Source: Nitrospirota bacterium
GTDB lineage: Bacteria > Nitrospirota > Thermodesulfovibrionia > UBA6902 > BMS3Bbin08
NCBI GenBank assembly: GCA_030637135.1
Contig: DAOVVO010000016.1
Coordinates: 1-16,544 of the forward strand
DNA: 16,544 nt
Reading direction: 5' to 3'
Shown: positions 7,711 through 13,884 of the stretch, piece after piece
Position numbering within the stretch: position 1 is the first letter of the stretch
Layout of the letters: every line of letters begins with the position of its first letter
Notes under the pieces: model-generated
Databases searched by the model: none
What the model saw: the letters and a program-made list of their open reading frames with translations, nothing else
Told to the model about the DNA's origin: nothing
Made by a program: the position numbers and the translations under genes

Positions 7711-7772
7711 GACAACTCTCCTTTCCCTCTATTTTAAGCATTGGAAAAACGTCTGTGAAGAATAATATCAGG

Positions 7773-7802
7773 AAGATACCAGCATAAATTAGCTTTTGTC
7801 AA
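7773..7802 (-). promoter_or_regulatory. Strong promoter of the HU gene
   Basis: On the minus strand TTGACA (7797-7802) is followed after 18 bases by TATCTT (7773-7778). Just upstream lies an A/T tract (around 7818-7832) that could act as an UP element. The leader would be about 55 bases. Confidence 0.65.
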
Positions 7803-7925
7803 TAGCTTTGTTCCATGTGAAAAATTTTTTGGAGCGAAATTTTCTTTCTATTCCCTTTAGCAGAAATCAGGTATAACAAACGTTGAACCTTTACCGGGGT
7901 GCCCGAGTTTACAAAGCTCGTACCA

Positions 7926-8145
7926 TTAAATAAAAGCACATTTTATGTCTCCCGCATTCCTCATTTCTGTATTAAGCGACTCTACTGTTGTCTCCTTGAC
8001 TGCTTCACCTGATTGAGAATACTTTTTATAAACCTGTTTTTGTCGATACCTGAAAGTTTTCATGTGCGTTCTGTTGCAGCCATTTCAGAAGAGATTTTTT
8101 TCTTATTCCTCACAAAGGCATGTGTTTCTGAAGCGTGTAAGCAGT
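7926..8145 (-). pseudogene. Decayed coding-like stretch downstream of the TPR gene
   Basis: No intact gene is present, but the minus strand reads like a broken one. One frame gives ETHAFVRNKKKISSEMAATE, then a TGA at 8060-8062, then KLSGIDKNRFIKSILNQV; the reading then seems to shift frame into EAVKETTVESLNTEMRNAG and ends at a TAA (7926-7928). The last part can also be read as a 45-codon frame starting at 8063, without a ribosome binding site. I do not recognise the parent protein. The stretch 7803-7925 holds nothing clear beyond a small CGAG/CTCG hairpin around 7904-7920. Confidence 0.3.
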
Positions 8146-8934
8146 TCAGTCAGGGTTGTCTCTTAAAAGTTCAATGTATGCTAATGCCTTTTTGCTCTTT
8201 TCACTGTTGTTGCCGTTTTCTGCAACCATCCGAAAATGTTTAAGGGCTTTTTTGTTATCCCCCACCCTGAGATAAGCGTTAGCAAGTTCCCAGTGGGCAT
8301 CGATGTAATCTGGTACTAAATCAACTGTTTTGTTAAGCACATCGATAGCTTCCTCAATTCTGCCGAGATTGATATACACGAGACCCAGAATATAAGCAGG
8401 CCGAGAGGATTCTGGATATTTTATGAGGGACTCTTTAAGGGTTTTTTCAGCTTCCCGGTAATCGCCCTTTTTGTACAATGCATATCCAAAATTTAAATGT
8501 GCCTTTTCAGGAGTAAAATATAAAGGATTTTTTAACGCCATTTTAAAATACTTTGCCGCTTCATCCCATTTTTCGAGTTCCAGAAATGTTACACCGAGAT
8601 TGTTCATTGCCTCTGAGTAATCTGGATCTATTGAAATAGCACTTTTGTAATATGAAATAGCCTTATCGTATTCTTGAAATCTTGTGCTTATATATCCGAG
8701 GGCATTCAGGGAATGCTTGTCCCGCGGGTTTAATTGAATAGCTTCCTGAAATTTTATATATGCATCCTTCAACTGATTTTTATTTAAATAAGAAACTCCT
8801 AATTTGTATTGAGCTTCGGCCTTTTTGAGCTCTTCAGCACTTGGTGTAGTGGCGCATGCAGATAATAATAGCATACAGAGTAAAGCACACGGGACGCAGA
8901 CAGGATATTGAATTTTATAAAATTTTTTGTTCAA
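8146..8934 (-). CDS. TPR-repeat outer-membrane lipoprotein (PilW/Tgl-like)
   Basis: A predicted lipoprotein of 262 residues made almost wholly of tetratricopeptide repeats. With the start chosen here it opens MNKKFYK, then a hydrophobic stretch and the lipobox LLSAC with lipidated Cys27. About six TPR units follow (roughly residues 38-255), each with the A/Y...LG...Y...A...F pattern and DP or NP turns. The layout resembles PilW/PilF/Tgl pilotins that help assemble type IV pilus secretin, but no pilus gene is nearby, so the role is open. The TTG at 8932-8934 is preferred: GAAGGA lies seven bases upstream and it yields a normal signal peptide. The alternative TTG at 8964 adds ten residues. A decayed stretch follows downstream. 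Confidence 0.85.
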   Translation of the reverse strand: MNKKFYKIQYPVCVPCALLCMLLLSACATTPSAEELKKAEAQYKLGVSYLNKNQLKDAYIKFQEAIQLNPRDKHSLNALGYISTRFQEYDKAISYYKSAISIDPDYSEAMNNLGVTFLELEKWDEAAKYFKMALKNPLYFTPEKAHLNFGYALYKKGDYREAEKTLKESLIKYPESSRPAYILGLVYINLGRIEEAIDVLNKTVDLVPDYIDAHWELANAYLRVGDNKKALKHFRMVAENGNNSEKSKKALAYIELLRDNPD

Positions 8935-9039
8935 TTGGATTCCTTCTCTGATAAACCTTAACAAAAAGGATAGAAGAATTCAAGGTGTAGTGATTTTTGT
9001 TGCAAGATAGCAAAATGAGTACAAAAAAGTCTTTGATTT

Positions 9040-9209
9040 TCACAGGGCTTCCATTCTGAAATGCTGTTCAGTAAATTCTATAAACTCTTCCGAAGCTACG
9101 GGTGCGAACAGATAGATTTTTTAATATTAACAAGATACAGGTACCATCGTCGAACAGCCACATTGCGGCCTTGCTGATAGCCAAGAGACTTTGCGTTCTC
9201 AAAATTCAT
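9040..9209 (-). pseudogene. Possible frameshifted small-gene remnant
   Basis: The minus strand starts with an ATG at 9209 and reads MNFENAKSLGYQQGRNVA before losing sense and stopping at 9096. A second frame gives AAMWLFDDGTCILL, and a third ends LFAPVASEEFIEFTEQHFRM and stops at 9040-9042. The three pieces lie in order with a shift of the same sense between each, as expected of a decayed gene of about 56 codons. I cannot name the parent family. Chance protein-like composition is a real alternative. Confidence 0.25.
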
Positions 9210-9228
9210 TTACAAGACAATTTTTTGA

Positions 9229-9234
9229 TATACT
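9229..9234 (+). promoter_or_regulatory. Possible -10 box giving a leaderless polX mRNA
   Basis: TATACT ends six bases before the polX ATG at 9241, so transcription would start on or next to the start codon. No good -35 element is seen at 16-18 bases, and there is no Shine-Dalgarno sequence. Confidence 0.35.
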
Positions 9235-9240
9235 TTAAGT

Positions 9241-10980
9241 ATGAAAAATCAGGAGATTGCACATATTTTTACCGGTATAGCTGACATCCTTGAGATTAGG
9301 GGGGAAAACCCGTTCAGAATAAGGGCTTACAGAAGGGCAGCACAGAACATAGAGGGTTTGGCAGAAGACGTTACAGGGATACATGAGGCAGAGCTCAAAA
9401 AAATTCCTGGTATAGGACAAGACCTTGCTGACAAAATTCAGGAGTATATAAAAACAGGACATCTTGTATTTTATGAAAAACTTAAAAAAGAAGTCCCCTC
9501 TGGTTTAGTAGAAATGTTACATGTTCCCGGGCTTGGCCCAAAAACGGTGAAGATGCTTTTTGAGAAAATAAAAATCATAGCTATCGATGATCTTGAAAGG
9601 CTTGCAAAAAAAGGAGGACTTAAAGGGCTTCCAGGCATACAGAAAAAGACTGAGGATAACATACTGAAAGGCATAGCCATGATAAAGAGGCGCACAGAGC
9701 GGAGTCCTATTGGCCATGTTTTGCCTGTTGCAGAGGATATATTAAGAAAGCTCAAAGAAGGTGCGCCTGTAAAAGAGCTTAGTCTTGCCGGAAGTCTCAG
9801 ACGATGGAAAGATACTGTAAAAGATATTGATGTGCTTGCTTCATCGAAAGACCCTGAATACGTAATGCACGTTTTTATACGCCTTCCCCAGGTTAAAGAA
9901 GTTCTTATGAAGGGACCTACGAAAACAAGCATTATTACACATGAGGGTATTCAGGTTGACTTAAGGGTTGTTGAGGAGGGTTCATTTGGAGCAGCTTTGG
10001 CGTATTTTACAGGGAGTAAGGCGCATAACATACGGCTCAGGGAAATGGCAGTCAAAAGAGGACTTAAGATAAATGAATACGGTGTCTTTAATATAAAAAC
10101 AGGGAGAAAGATAGGAGGCAGAAAAGAAAGCGATATATATAAGGCGCTTAAACTTGATTTTGTCCCTCCGGAACTGAGAGAAGATACTGGCGAAATTGAA
10201 GCAGCTGTTTATAAAAGACTGCCCGATCTTGTTGAATTGGATGAAATACGGGGAGACCTTCATGTGCACTCAAAAGACAGTGATGGAAGTCTCCGCATAG
10301 AGGAAATTATCGATGAAGCACGAAAGAGGGGCTACCAGTATATCGCCGTAACTGACCACTCAAAAAGTCTGGGAATAGCCAGAGGTATGAGTAAAGAGCA
10401 GCTTTTAGATCAGAATAAAAAGATACTATCATTCAATAAACGCTTAAGAGGATTGAGACTTCTTTCAGGTGTTGAAATGGATATAAAGAGCGATGGGACT
10501 ATGGACTACCCGGATGAGGTACTGAAAAAATTAGATATAGTTGTTGCCTCCATTCATTCGGGTTTTAGACAATCAAGGGCTCAACTTACGAAAAGACTTG
10601 TCTCTGCTATGAAGAATCCCCACGTAACAATAATTGCTCATCCAACAGGAAGACTTATAGGGGAGAGAGAGGCTTATGAGGTTAATATGGAAGATATTTT
10701 AACAACTGCAAAAAGCACGGGAACTGCTATAGAAATAAATGCATATCCATTGAGGCTCGATTTAGGTGATATGTATATTAAGAGGGCAAAAGAGCTGGGA
10801 ATTAAACTTGCCATCTCAACAGATACCCATGTGGCCTATCAATTTGATTTCATGAGGTATGGCGTGGGTATTGCAAGAAGGGGCTGGCTCGGGGAAAAAG
10901 ATGTTCTCAATACATATACCTATAAAGAGCTTATGAAGCATTGTAGAGTAAAACAGTTTAAAATCAGGACCACAGTATAA
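9241..10980 (+). CDS. polX: DNA polymerase/3'-5' exonuclease PolX
   Basis: Bacterial PolX is a family X repair polymerase that fills short gaps and carries a PHP-domain exonuclease. The 579 residues show the full order: the N-terminal 8-kDa-like domain (1-45), helix-hairpin-helix motifs IPGIGQDLADKI (about 54-66) and VPGLGPKTVKML (about 95-107), the nucleotidyltransferase motif Gly184-Ser185 with Asp195, Asp197 and Asp240, then the PHP domain from about 337. PHP metal ligands are visible: His341 and His343 in DLHVHS, Asp372-His373, Glu412, His439, His467, and Asp528/His530 in STDTHV. All catalytic residues of both activities seem intact. The start has no Shine-Dalgarno sequence and may be leaderless. 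It is a single-gene unit. Confidence 0.95.
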   Translation: MKNQEIAHIFTGIADILEIRGENPFRIRAYRRAAQNIEGLAEDVTGIHEAELKKIPGIGQDLADKIQEYIKTGHLVFYEKLKKEVPSGLVEMLHVPGLGPKTVKMLFEKIKIIAIDDLERLAKKGGLKGLPGIQKKTEDNILKGIAMIKRRTERSPIGHVLPVAEDILRKLKEGAPVKELSLAGSLRRWKDTVKDIDVLASSKDPEYVMHVFIRLPQVKEVLMKGPTKTSIITHEGIQVDLRVVEEGSFGAALAYFTGSKAHNIRLREMAVKRGLKINEYGVFNIKTGRKIGGRKESDIYKALKLDFVPPELREDTGEIEAAVYKRLPDLVELDEIRGDLHVHSKDSDGSLRIEEIIDEARKRGYQYIAVTDHSKSLGIARGMSKEQLLDQNKKILSFNKRLRGLRLLSGVEMDIKSDGTMDYPDEVLKKLDIVVASIHSGFRQSRAQLTKRLVSAMKNPHVTIIAHPTGRLIGEREAYEVNMEDILTTAKSTGTAIEINAYPLRLDLGDMYIKRAKELGIKLAISTDTHVAYQFDFMRYGVGIARRGWLGEKDVLNTYTYKELMKHCRVKQFKIRTTV

Positions 10981-11075
10981 AACAGGTGCTTAAAGAATTT
11001 TGTTGTAATACTAATTGTAATGTGGTATATAGTATCAGAGAAATAAAAAGATAATTCAGAGAGATAAAATTTTCA

Positions 11076-11105
11076 TTGCAAATCAAAAAAATTTTTTGAT
11101 AAACT
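11076..11105 (+). promoter_or_regulatory. Candidate promoter of the SWIB gene
   Basis: TTGCAA (11076-11081) and TAAACT (11100-11105) are 18 bases apart. The spacer and the first -10 base form a perfect 19-base AT-rich palindrome (11082-11100, ATCAAAAAA-A-TTTTTTGAT), an intrinsically bent A/T tract that a nucleoid protein or repressor could occupy. The leader would be about 100 bases. Confidence 0.45.
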
Positions 11106-11163
11106 CTCAGACACAGAGAGAGCGTATTATATTTTAGTTATCTTTGGACAATCTTTTAAATAC

Positions 11164-11181
11164 GTCCCGACTAATCGGGAC
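11164..11181. repeat. Inverted repeat in the SWIB leader
   Basis: GTCCCGA (11164-11170) and TCGGGAC (11175-11181) are exact reverse complements separated by CTAA. The hairpin lies in the predicted leader, about 30 bases before the Shine-Dalgarno sequence. It could be an operator, a leader hairpin or a short dispersed repeat; there is no T tract after it. Confidence 0.6.
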
Positions 11182-11213
11182 TACATTATTAACCCATTTT
11201 ATAGGAGGAGCAC

Positions 11214-11555
11214 ATGGCAAAGAAAAAGCCTGCAAAAAAGAAGGGAGTAAAGAAGTCTGCAAAAAAAGCTGCACGTAAGACCGCCAAGAAGCCTGTGAAG
11301 AAAAAAAGGAAGCCGAATCCTGCGTTCATGAAGCCTATGAAGATCAGTGATTCTCTGGCAAAAATAGTTGGGAGCAAGTCAATCCCGAGGACTGAAGTTG
11401 TAAAGAAATTATGGGTGTATATCAAGAAGAACAAACTGCAGGACAAAATTAACAGGAGAATGATAAACGCTGATGCTAACTTAAAGGGGGTATTGGGAAA
11501 AGCGAAAGTTTCCATGTTTGAGATGACCAAACTGGTCAGCAAGCATCTAAAGTAA
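11214..11555 (+). CDS. SWIB/MDM2-domain protein with histone-H1-like N-terminal tail
   Basis: The 113-residue protein has two parts. Residues 1-33 are almost only Lys, Ala and Pro in KKPAKK/KKAARK-type repeats, like histone H1 tails. Residues about 34-113 are a SWIB domain, with KISDSLAKIVG, IPRTEVVKKLWVYIKKN, and the closing VSMFEMTKLVSKHL. Eukaryotic SWIB domains sit in chromatin-remodelling complexes; bacterial single-domain copies are known, including in chlamydiae, and are presumed to bind DNA or nucleoid proteins. An excellent AGGAGG box precedes the ATG. It is monocistronic, with its own promoter, and converges on nth. Its exact role is unknown. Confidence 0.9.
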   Translation: MAKKKPAKKKGVKKSAKKAARKTAKKPVKKKRKPNPAFMKPMKISDSLAKIVGSKSIPRTEVVKKLWVYIKKNKLQDKINRRMINADANLKGVLGKAKVSMFEMTKLVSKHLK

Positions 11556-11589
11556 TTAAAAAGGTTTCGTTTATACAGATTACGAGAGA

Positions 11590-11630
11590 GGGACTGTCCC
11601 CGTATTTTCCTGACGTAAGAGGACAGTCCC
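11590..11630. repeat. REP-like inverted repeat between convergent genes
   Basis: GGGACTGTCC (11590-11599) and GGACAGTCCC (11621-11630) are exact reverse complements around a 21-base loop, lying between the stops of the SWIB gene and nth. No T tract follows on either strand, so it is not a standard terminator. The phrase resembles palindromic repeats that accompany REP-associated tyrosine transposases in many genomes (from memory, not checked). No transposase is in the window. Confidence 0.6.
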
Positions 11631-11651
11631 CGGAGAAAATCTGAGAAGTAA

Positions 11652-12314
11652 CTACCTGTATTTTTTTACTCCATTTTTGTTGCAGTACCCAGTGATAGTA
11701 CACTTACTGCAGAACGGTGAAATAGGTTTGCACATGCCTTGACCAAAGGCAACGAGCAGGCCGTTTATTTCAAACCAGTATTTGTGGGGTAGTTTTTTTC
11801 TCAGCGCGAATTCTGTCTCTTCGGGTTTTTTTGTTTTTACATAACCCCATCTGTTCGTTATTCTGTGTACATGCGTGTCAACGCATATGCCGGGCTTTGC
11901 GTAGCCGAGTGTTACGACCAGGTTCGCAGTTTTTCTTCCAACTCCTTTAAGTTTGAGCAGTTCATCGAGGTCATCAGGGACTTTTGATTTGTAATCTTTT
12001 ACGAGTACCCTGCTTATATCCCTAATTCTCTTTGCCTTTACTTTATAAAAACCAACCGGATAAATTGCCTTTTCAATCTTTTTAACAGGGAGACCAGACA
12101 TTGTTTTTGCTATAGGAGCCAATTCAAATAGTCTTTCCGAGGCACTGCCGGTTGTTGTATCCTGAGTCCTCAGACTCAACAAACAGGAAATGAGCACTTG
12201 AAAAGGGTCTCTATGTTGAGAGGATCGCACCATATGTTCGAGCCAGGGGACATGCAAGCTTTTCACCTGTTTTCTCAAAAGCAGCCATGCCTTATGTATA
12301 TTGTGATTATTCAT
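11652..12314 (-). CDS. nth: Endonuclease III
   Basis: Nth is a bifunctional DNA glycosylase/AP lyase that removes oxidised pyrimidines in base excision repair. The 220 residues include the helix-hairpin-helix LKLKGVGRKTANLVV with catalytic Lys128, the general Asp146 in VDTHVHRI, and a C-terminal iron-sulfur cluster motif Cys195-x6-Cys202-x2-Cys205-x5-Cys211. Length is normal. The start is less certain: the ATG has no Shine-Dalgarno sequence and overlaps the end of a short upstream frame (ATGAATAA), so translation may be coupled. That upstream frame reads through the attC-like palindrome and is probably not a gene, though its last 30 codons look protein-like. It follows the methyltransferase on the same strand. 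Confidence 0.95.
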   Translation of the reverse strand: MNNHNIHKAWLLLRKQVKSLHVPWLEHMVRSSQHRDPFQVLISCLLSLRTQDTTTGSASERLFELAPIAKTMSGLPVKKIEKAIYPVGFYKVKAKRIRDISRVLVKDYKSKVPDDLDELLKLKGVGRKTANLVVTLGYAKPGICVDTHVHRITNRWGYVKTKKPEETEFALRKKLPHKYWFEINGLLVAFGQGMCKPISPFCSKCTITGYCNKNGVKKYR

Positions 12315-12406
12315 CTGAAATATCGAAACCGAAGAGATCTTGAATAATATAAATTAACATATTCTGGATTTGTTCCTTAGGGAAGATGTAAAATAAAAGC
12401 TCTGAA

Positions 12407-12540
12407 ATATAACAAATCAATCCAACCCCCCTGCTTTCTTGCGTGCCTCTGCCCCAGCTCCTGTCTTCCGACAGGAAGATGCAGGGGCAAGACGTGGCAG
12501 CAGGCGAAAGCAAGAAGGGGGGCTGATTTTGACGTTATAC
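12407..12540 (-). other. attC-like imperfect palindrome (possible integron recombination site)
   Basis: Read on the minus strand the element begins GTATAAC (12540-12534) and ends GTTATAT (12413-12407), like the R boxes of attC sites. Inside, TGATTT (12524-12529) pairs with AAATCA (12414-12419) and GGGGGG (12517-12522) with CCCCCC (12426-12431), with unequal unpaired bases between, as in attC stems. The interior has GGGGCA/TGCCCC (12484-12489, 12450-12455) and a tip hairpin CCTGTC-TTCC-GACAGG (12460-12475). It is far GC-richer than its surroundings. The methyltransferase stop codon (12535-12537) lies inside the first box, as is common for cassette genes. A MITE-like element is the main alternative. 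Confidence 0.5.
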
Positions 12541-13323
12541 CCTTTTATGCCTGAGTAAAAATAAAATGTTTTCATCAAACCATTCAACGTTATCTGGATT
12601 GCTGAATGTGCTCATGATGTTTTTCTGGAAATTTCTTGCAGAATCTTCTAATTCTGCATTACTGTAAAGAGAAAAGGTAGAGTAGTGCCTGTTGAGAGCT
12701 CTATATAAAAGTTGTTTCAGCGAGGAGCTTCTCTTATATTTGAATTTTTTAAAGGATTCTATAGTGAGCGTGCCTGTTGAGTTTATGATTGTTTCTATCT
12801 TATTCCTTTGAAAAAGCCTTTTCTCCTTTTCCAAGAACAAGGGGAAATACCTTCCCCAAATATTCCTTGCATTCTGACTTCGTAAACGAGTATAAATGAA
12901 AATATAGCCGGCCTTTTTTATAACCCTAGCTGCATTCTCTATGAACCTGACAAAATTAAAATGATGAATCACATTAAACGTGAAAATACAATCCTGAGAG
13001 CCATTTTTTAATGGGATATCATTCCCCTCTGATTTCATTATCTTGAAATGTGTTATTCCATTGCTTTTGAGATAATTCATAGTCTCCTTTAACATTGATT
13101 GGTTAATGTCGATGCATGTCAGATTGAGGTTATTCAGATACTTAAAAAATAATAAATCATATCGCCCTGCGCCGCATCCAATATCAGCGGCTTTTATTTG
13201 TTTCAGATGTTTTAATGTATTCTTAATAAAGAGGACTGGCTCCAAGTCAGTTGTCCTGAGTTCATTGTATCCAGTGGCGATCCGTGAGAAATGGTCGTAC
13301 ATGGTTCTTGAAACTGTATGCAT
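12535..13323 (-). CDS. Class I SAM-dependent methyltransferase
   Basis: A 262-residue Rossmann-fold methyltransferase of the Methyltransf_11/25 type. Motif I is ADIGCGAGR (46-54), which binds the SAM methionine part; Asp72 in CIDIN is the acidic residue expected to hold the ribose; the FTFNVIHHF block (114-122) is motif IV-like. The C-terminal third (about 170-262) is unlike common families and likely sets substrate choice, which I cannot name. An AGGAG box lies four bases before the ATG, and the start is six bases past the stop of the ino1 remnant, so the two once formed an operon. The stop codon lies within an attC-like site. The gene looks intact, more AT-rich than its flanks. Confidence 0.88.
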   Translation of the reverse strand: MHTVSRTMYDHFSRIATGYNELRTTDLEPVLFIKNTLKHLKQIKAADIGCGAGRYDLLFFKYLNNLNLTCIDINQSMLKETMNYLKSNGITHFKIMKSEGNDIPLKNGSQDCIFTFNVIHHFNFVRFIENAARVIKKAGYIFIYTRLRSQNARNIWGRYFPLFLEKEKRLFQRNKIETIINSTGTLTIESFKKFKYKRSSSLKQLLYRALNRHYSTFSLYSNAELEDSARNFQKNIMSTFSNPDNVEWFDENILFLLRHKRV

Positions 13324-13329
13324 TTTCTC

Positions 13330-13628
13330 CTAAGTGCTCCTGTTTCCCGCAATAAATTCTTCCGTCATCCTATATGCTTCATCGTCATTGAACTGTTTCG
13401 GGGGATGTTTCATGAAGTATGCAGAAGGTGAATAAAGAATGCCACCTTGCCCTCTGTCAAGCGCCAGTTTGCAACATCTGATTGCATCTATTGCCCCACT
13501 CCCGCAGAGTTGGGAGAATCTTCCACAGAAAGCCGCAATTCAAGGTTTATGGGAATATCTCCGAAAAGTTTGCCTTTCATTCTGATAAAACAGATTTTAT
13601 TATCCTTCCCTATTTTGATTTTACCCAT
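13330..13628 (-). pseudogene. ino1: 3' fragment of inositol-3-phosphate synthase, frameshifted
   Basis: About 100 codons of the C-terminal end of myo-inositol-1-phosphate synthase, the NAD-dependent enzyme that makes inositol phosphate from glucose 6-phosphate. The first frame reads GKLFGDIPINLELRLSVEDS and PNSAGV, then runs into a TAG. The homology continues in another frame with AIDAIRCCKLALDRGQGG, SAYFMKHPPKQF and EEFIAG, ending at 13330-13332. The shift sits at a G4 run (13494-13497 on the minus strand), consistent with one lost base. The NAD-binding domain and most of the catalytic domain are missing upstream. An ATG at 13628 exists, with only a weak AAGG before it. The fragment leads directly into the methyltransferase. 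Confidence 0.82.
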
Positions 13629-13884
13629 CCGTGCTTACCTTACTGTTTATCATGTATAACGCTTTTAAATCACATAAAATGTTTGTACTCACTTTGAGGA
13701 TTATACGTGACTAAATCTTTGAGTTAGAAAAGAAATGTTTAGAGCATTATAATTAAAAATAATATAATATATCTTAACTTTTAGCAATAATTGCTATTTA
13801 TCATCACATGCACTGAAAGCCATTCCCCATCGTGTTCCTACGTGTTAAAAAAAACAATTTAATTTAAAGAGTAGTAGTGGCACC
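13629..13884. other. Gene-free AT-rich region between ino1 remnant and DUF72 gene
   Basis: No gene or terminator is visible in these 256 bases. It holds the weaker attC-like structure (13654-13729) and a 15-base perfect palindrome TAGCAAT-A-ATTGCTA (13782-13796) in a very AT-rich tract. No ino1 homology continues upstream of 13628. Confidence 0.5.
13654..13729 (-). other. Second, weaker attC-like structure
   Basis: On the minus strand it begins TTCTAAC (13729-13723) and ends GCGTTATAC (13662-13654), close to the GCGTTRRRY right end of attC sites. The arms TTTAGTCAC and GTGATTTAAA pair with an internal mismatch. The stem is weak and AT-rich, so chance is possible. If real, it and the 12407-12540 site would bound a cassette of about 1.25 kb. 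Confidence 0.25.

Larger units (their letters stand above)
8965..9240. other. Intergenic region between divergent TPR and polX genes, with a gene remnant
   Basis: These 276 bases hold no intact gene. The minus strand between 9209 and 9040 reads as a possible remnant (see the separate entry). The right end includes the polX -10 box. I see no clear promoter for the TPR gene. Confidence 0.4.
10981..11213 (+). other. Leader and promoter region of the SWIB gene
   Basis: No gene is visible here. The region is very AT-rich and contains the promoter at 11076-11105, a small CTCTC/GAGAG hairpin around 11104-11120, and the inverted repeat at 11164-11181. Confidence 0.5.

Noticed and set aside
7871..7877. 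GTATAAC heptamer resembling an integron R box
   Set aside because: No partner box or pairing arms within 150 bases on either strand; such heptamers occur by chance in AT-rich DNA.
12307..12513. 68-codon minus-strand frame upstream of nth
   Set aside because: Its first half is the translated attC-like palindrome and it has no ribosome binding site; the end overlaps the nth start and may only couple translation.
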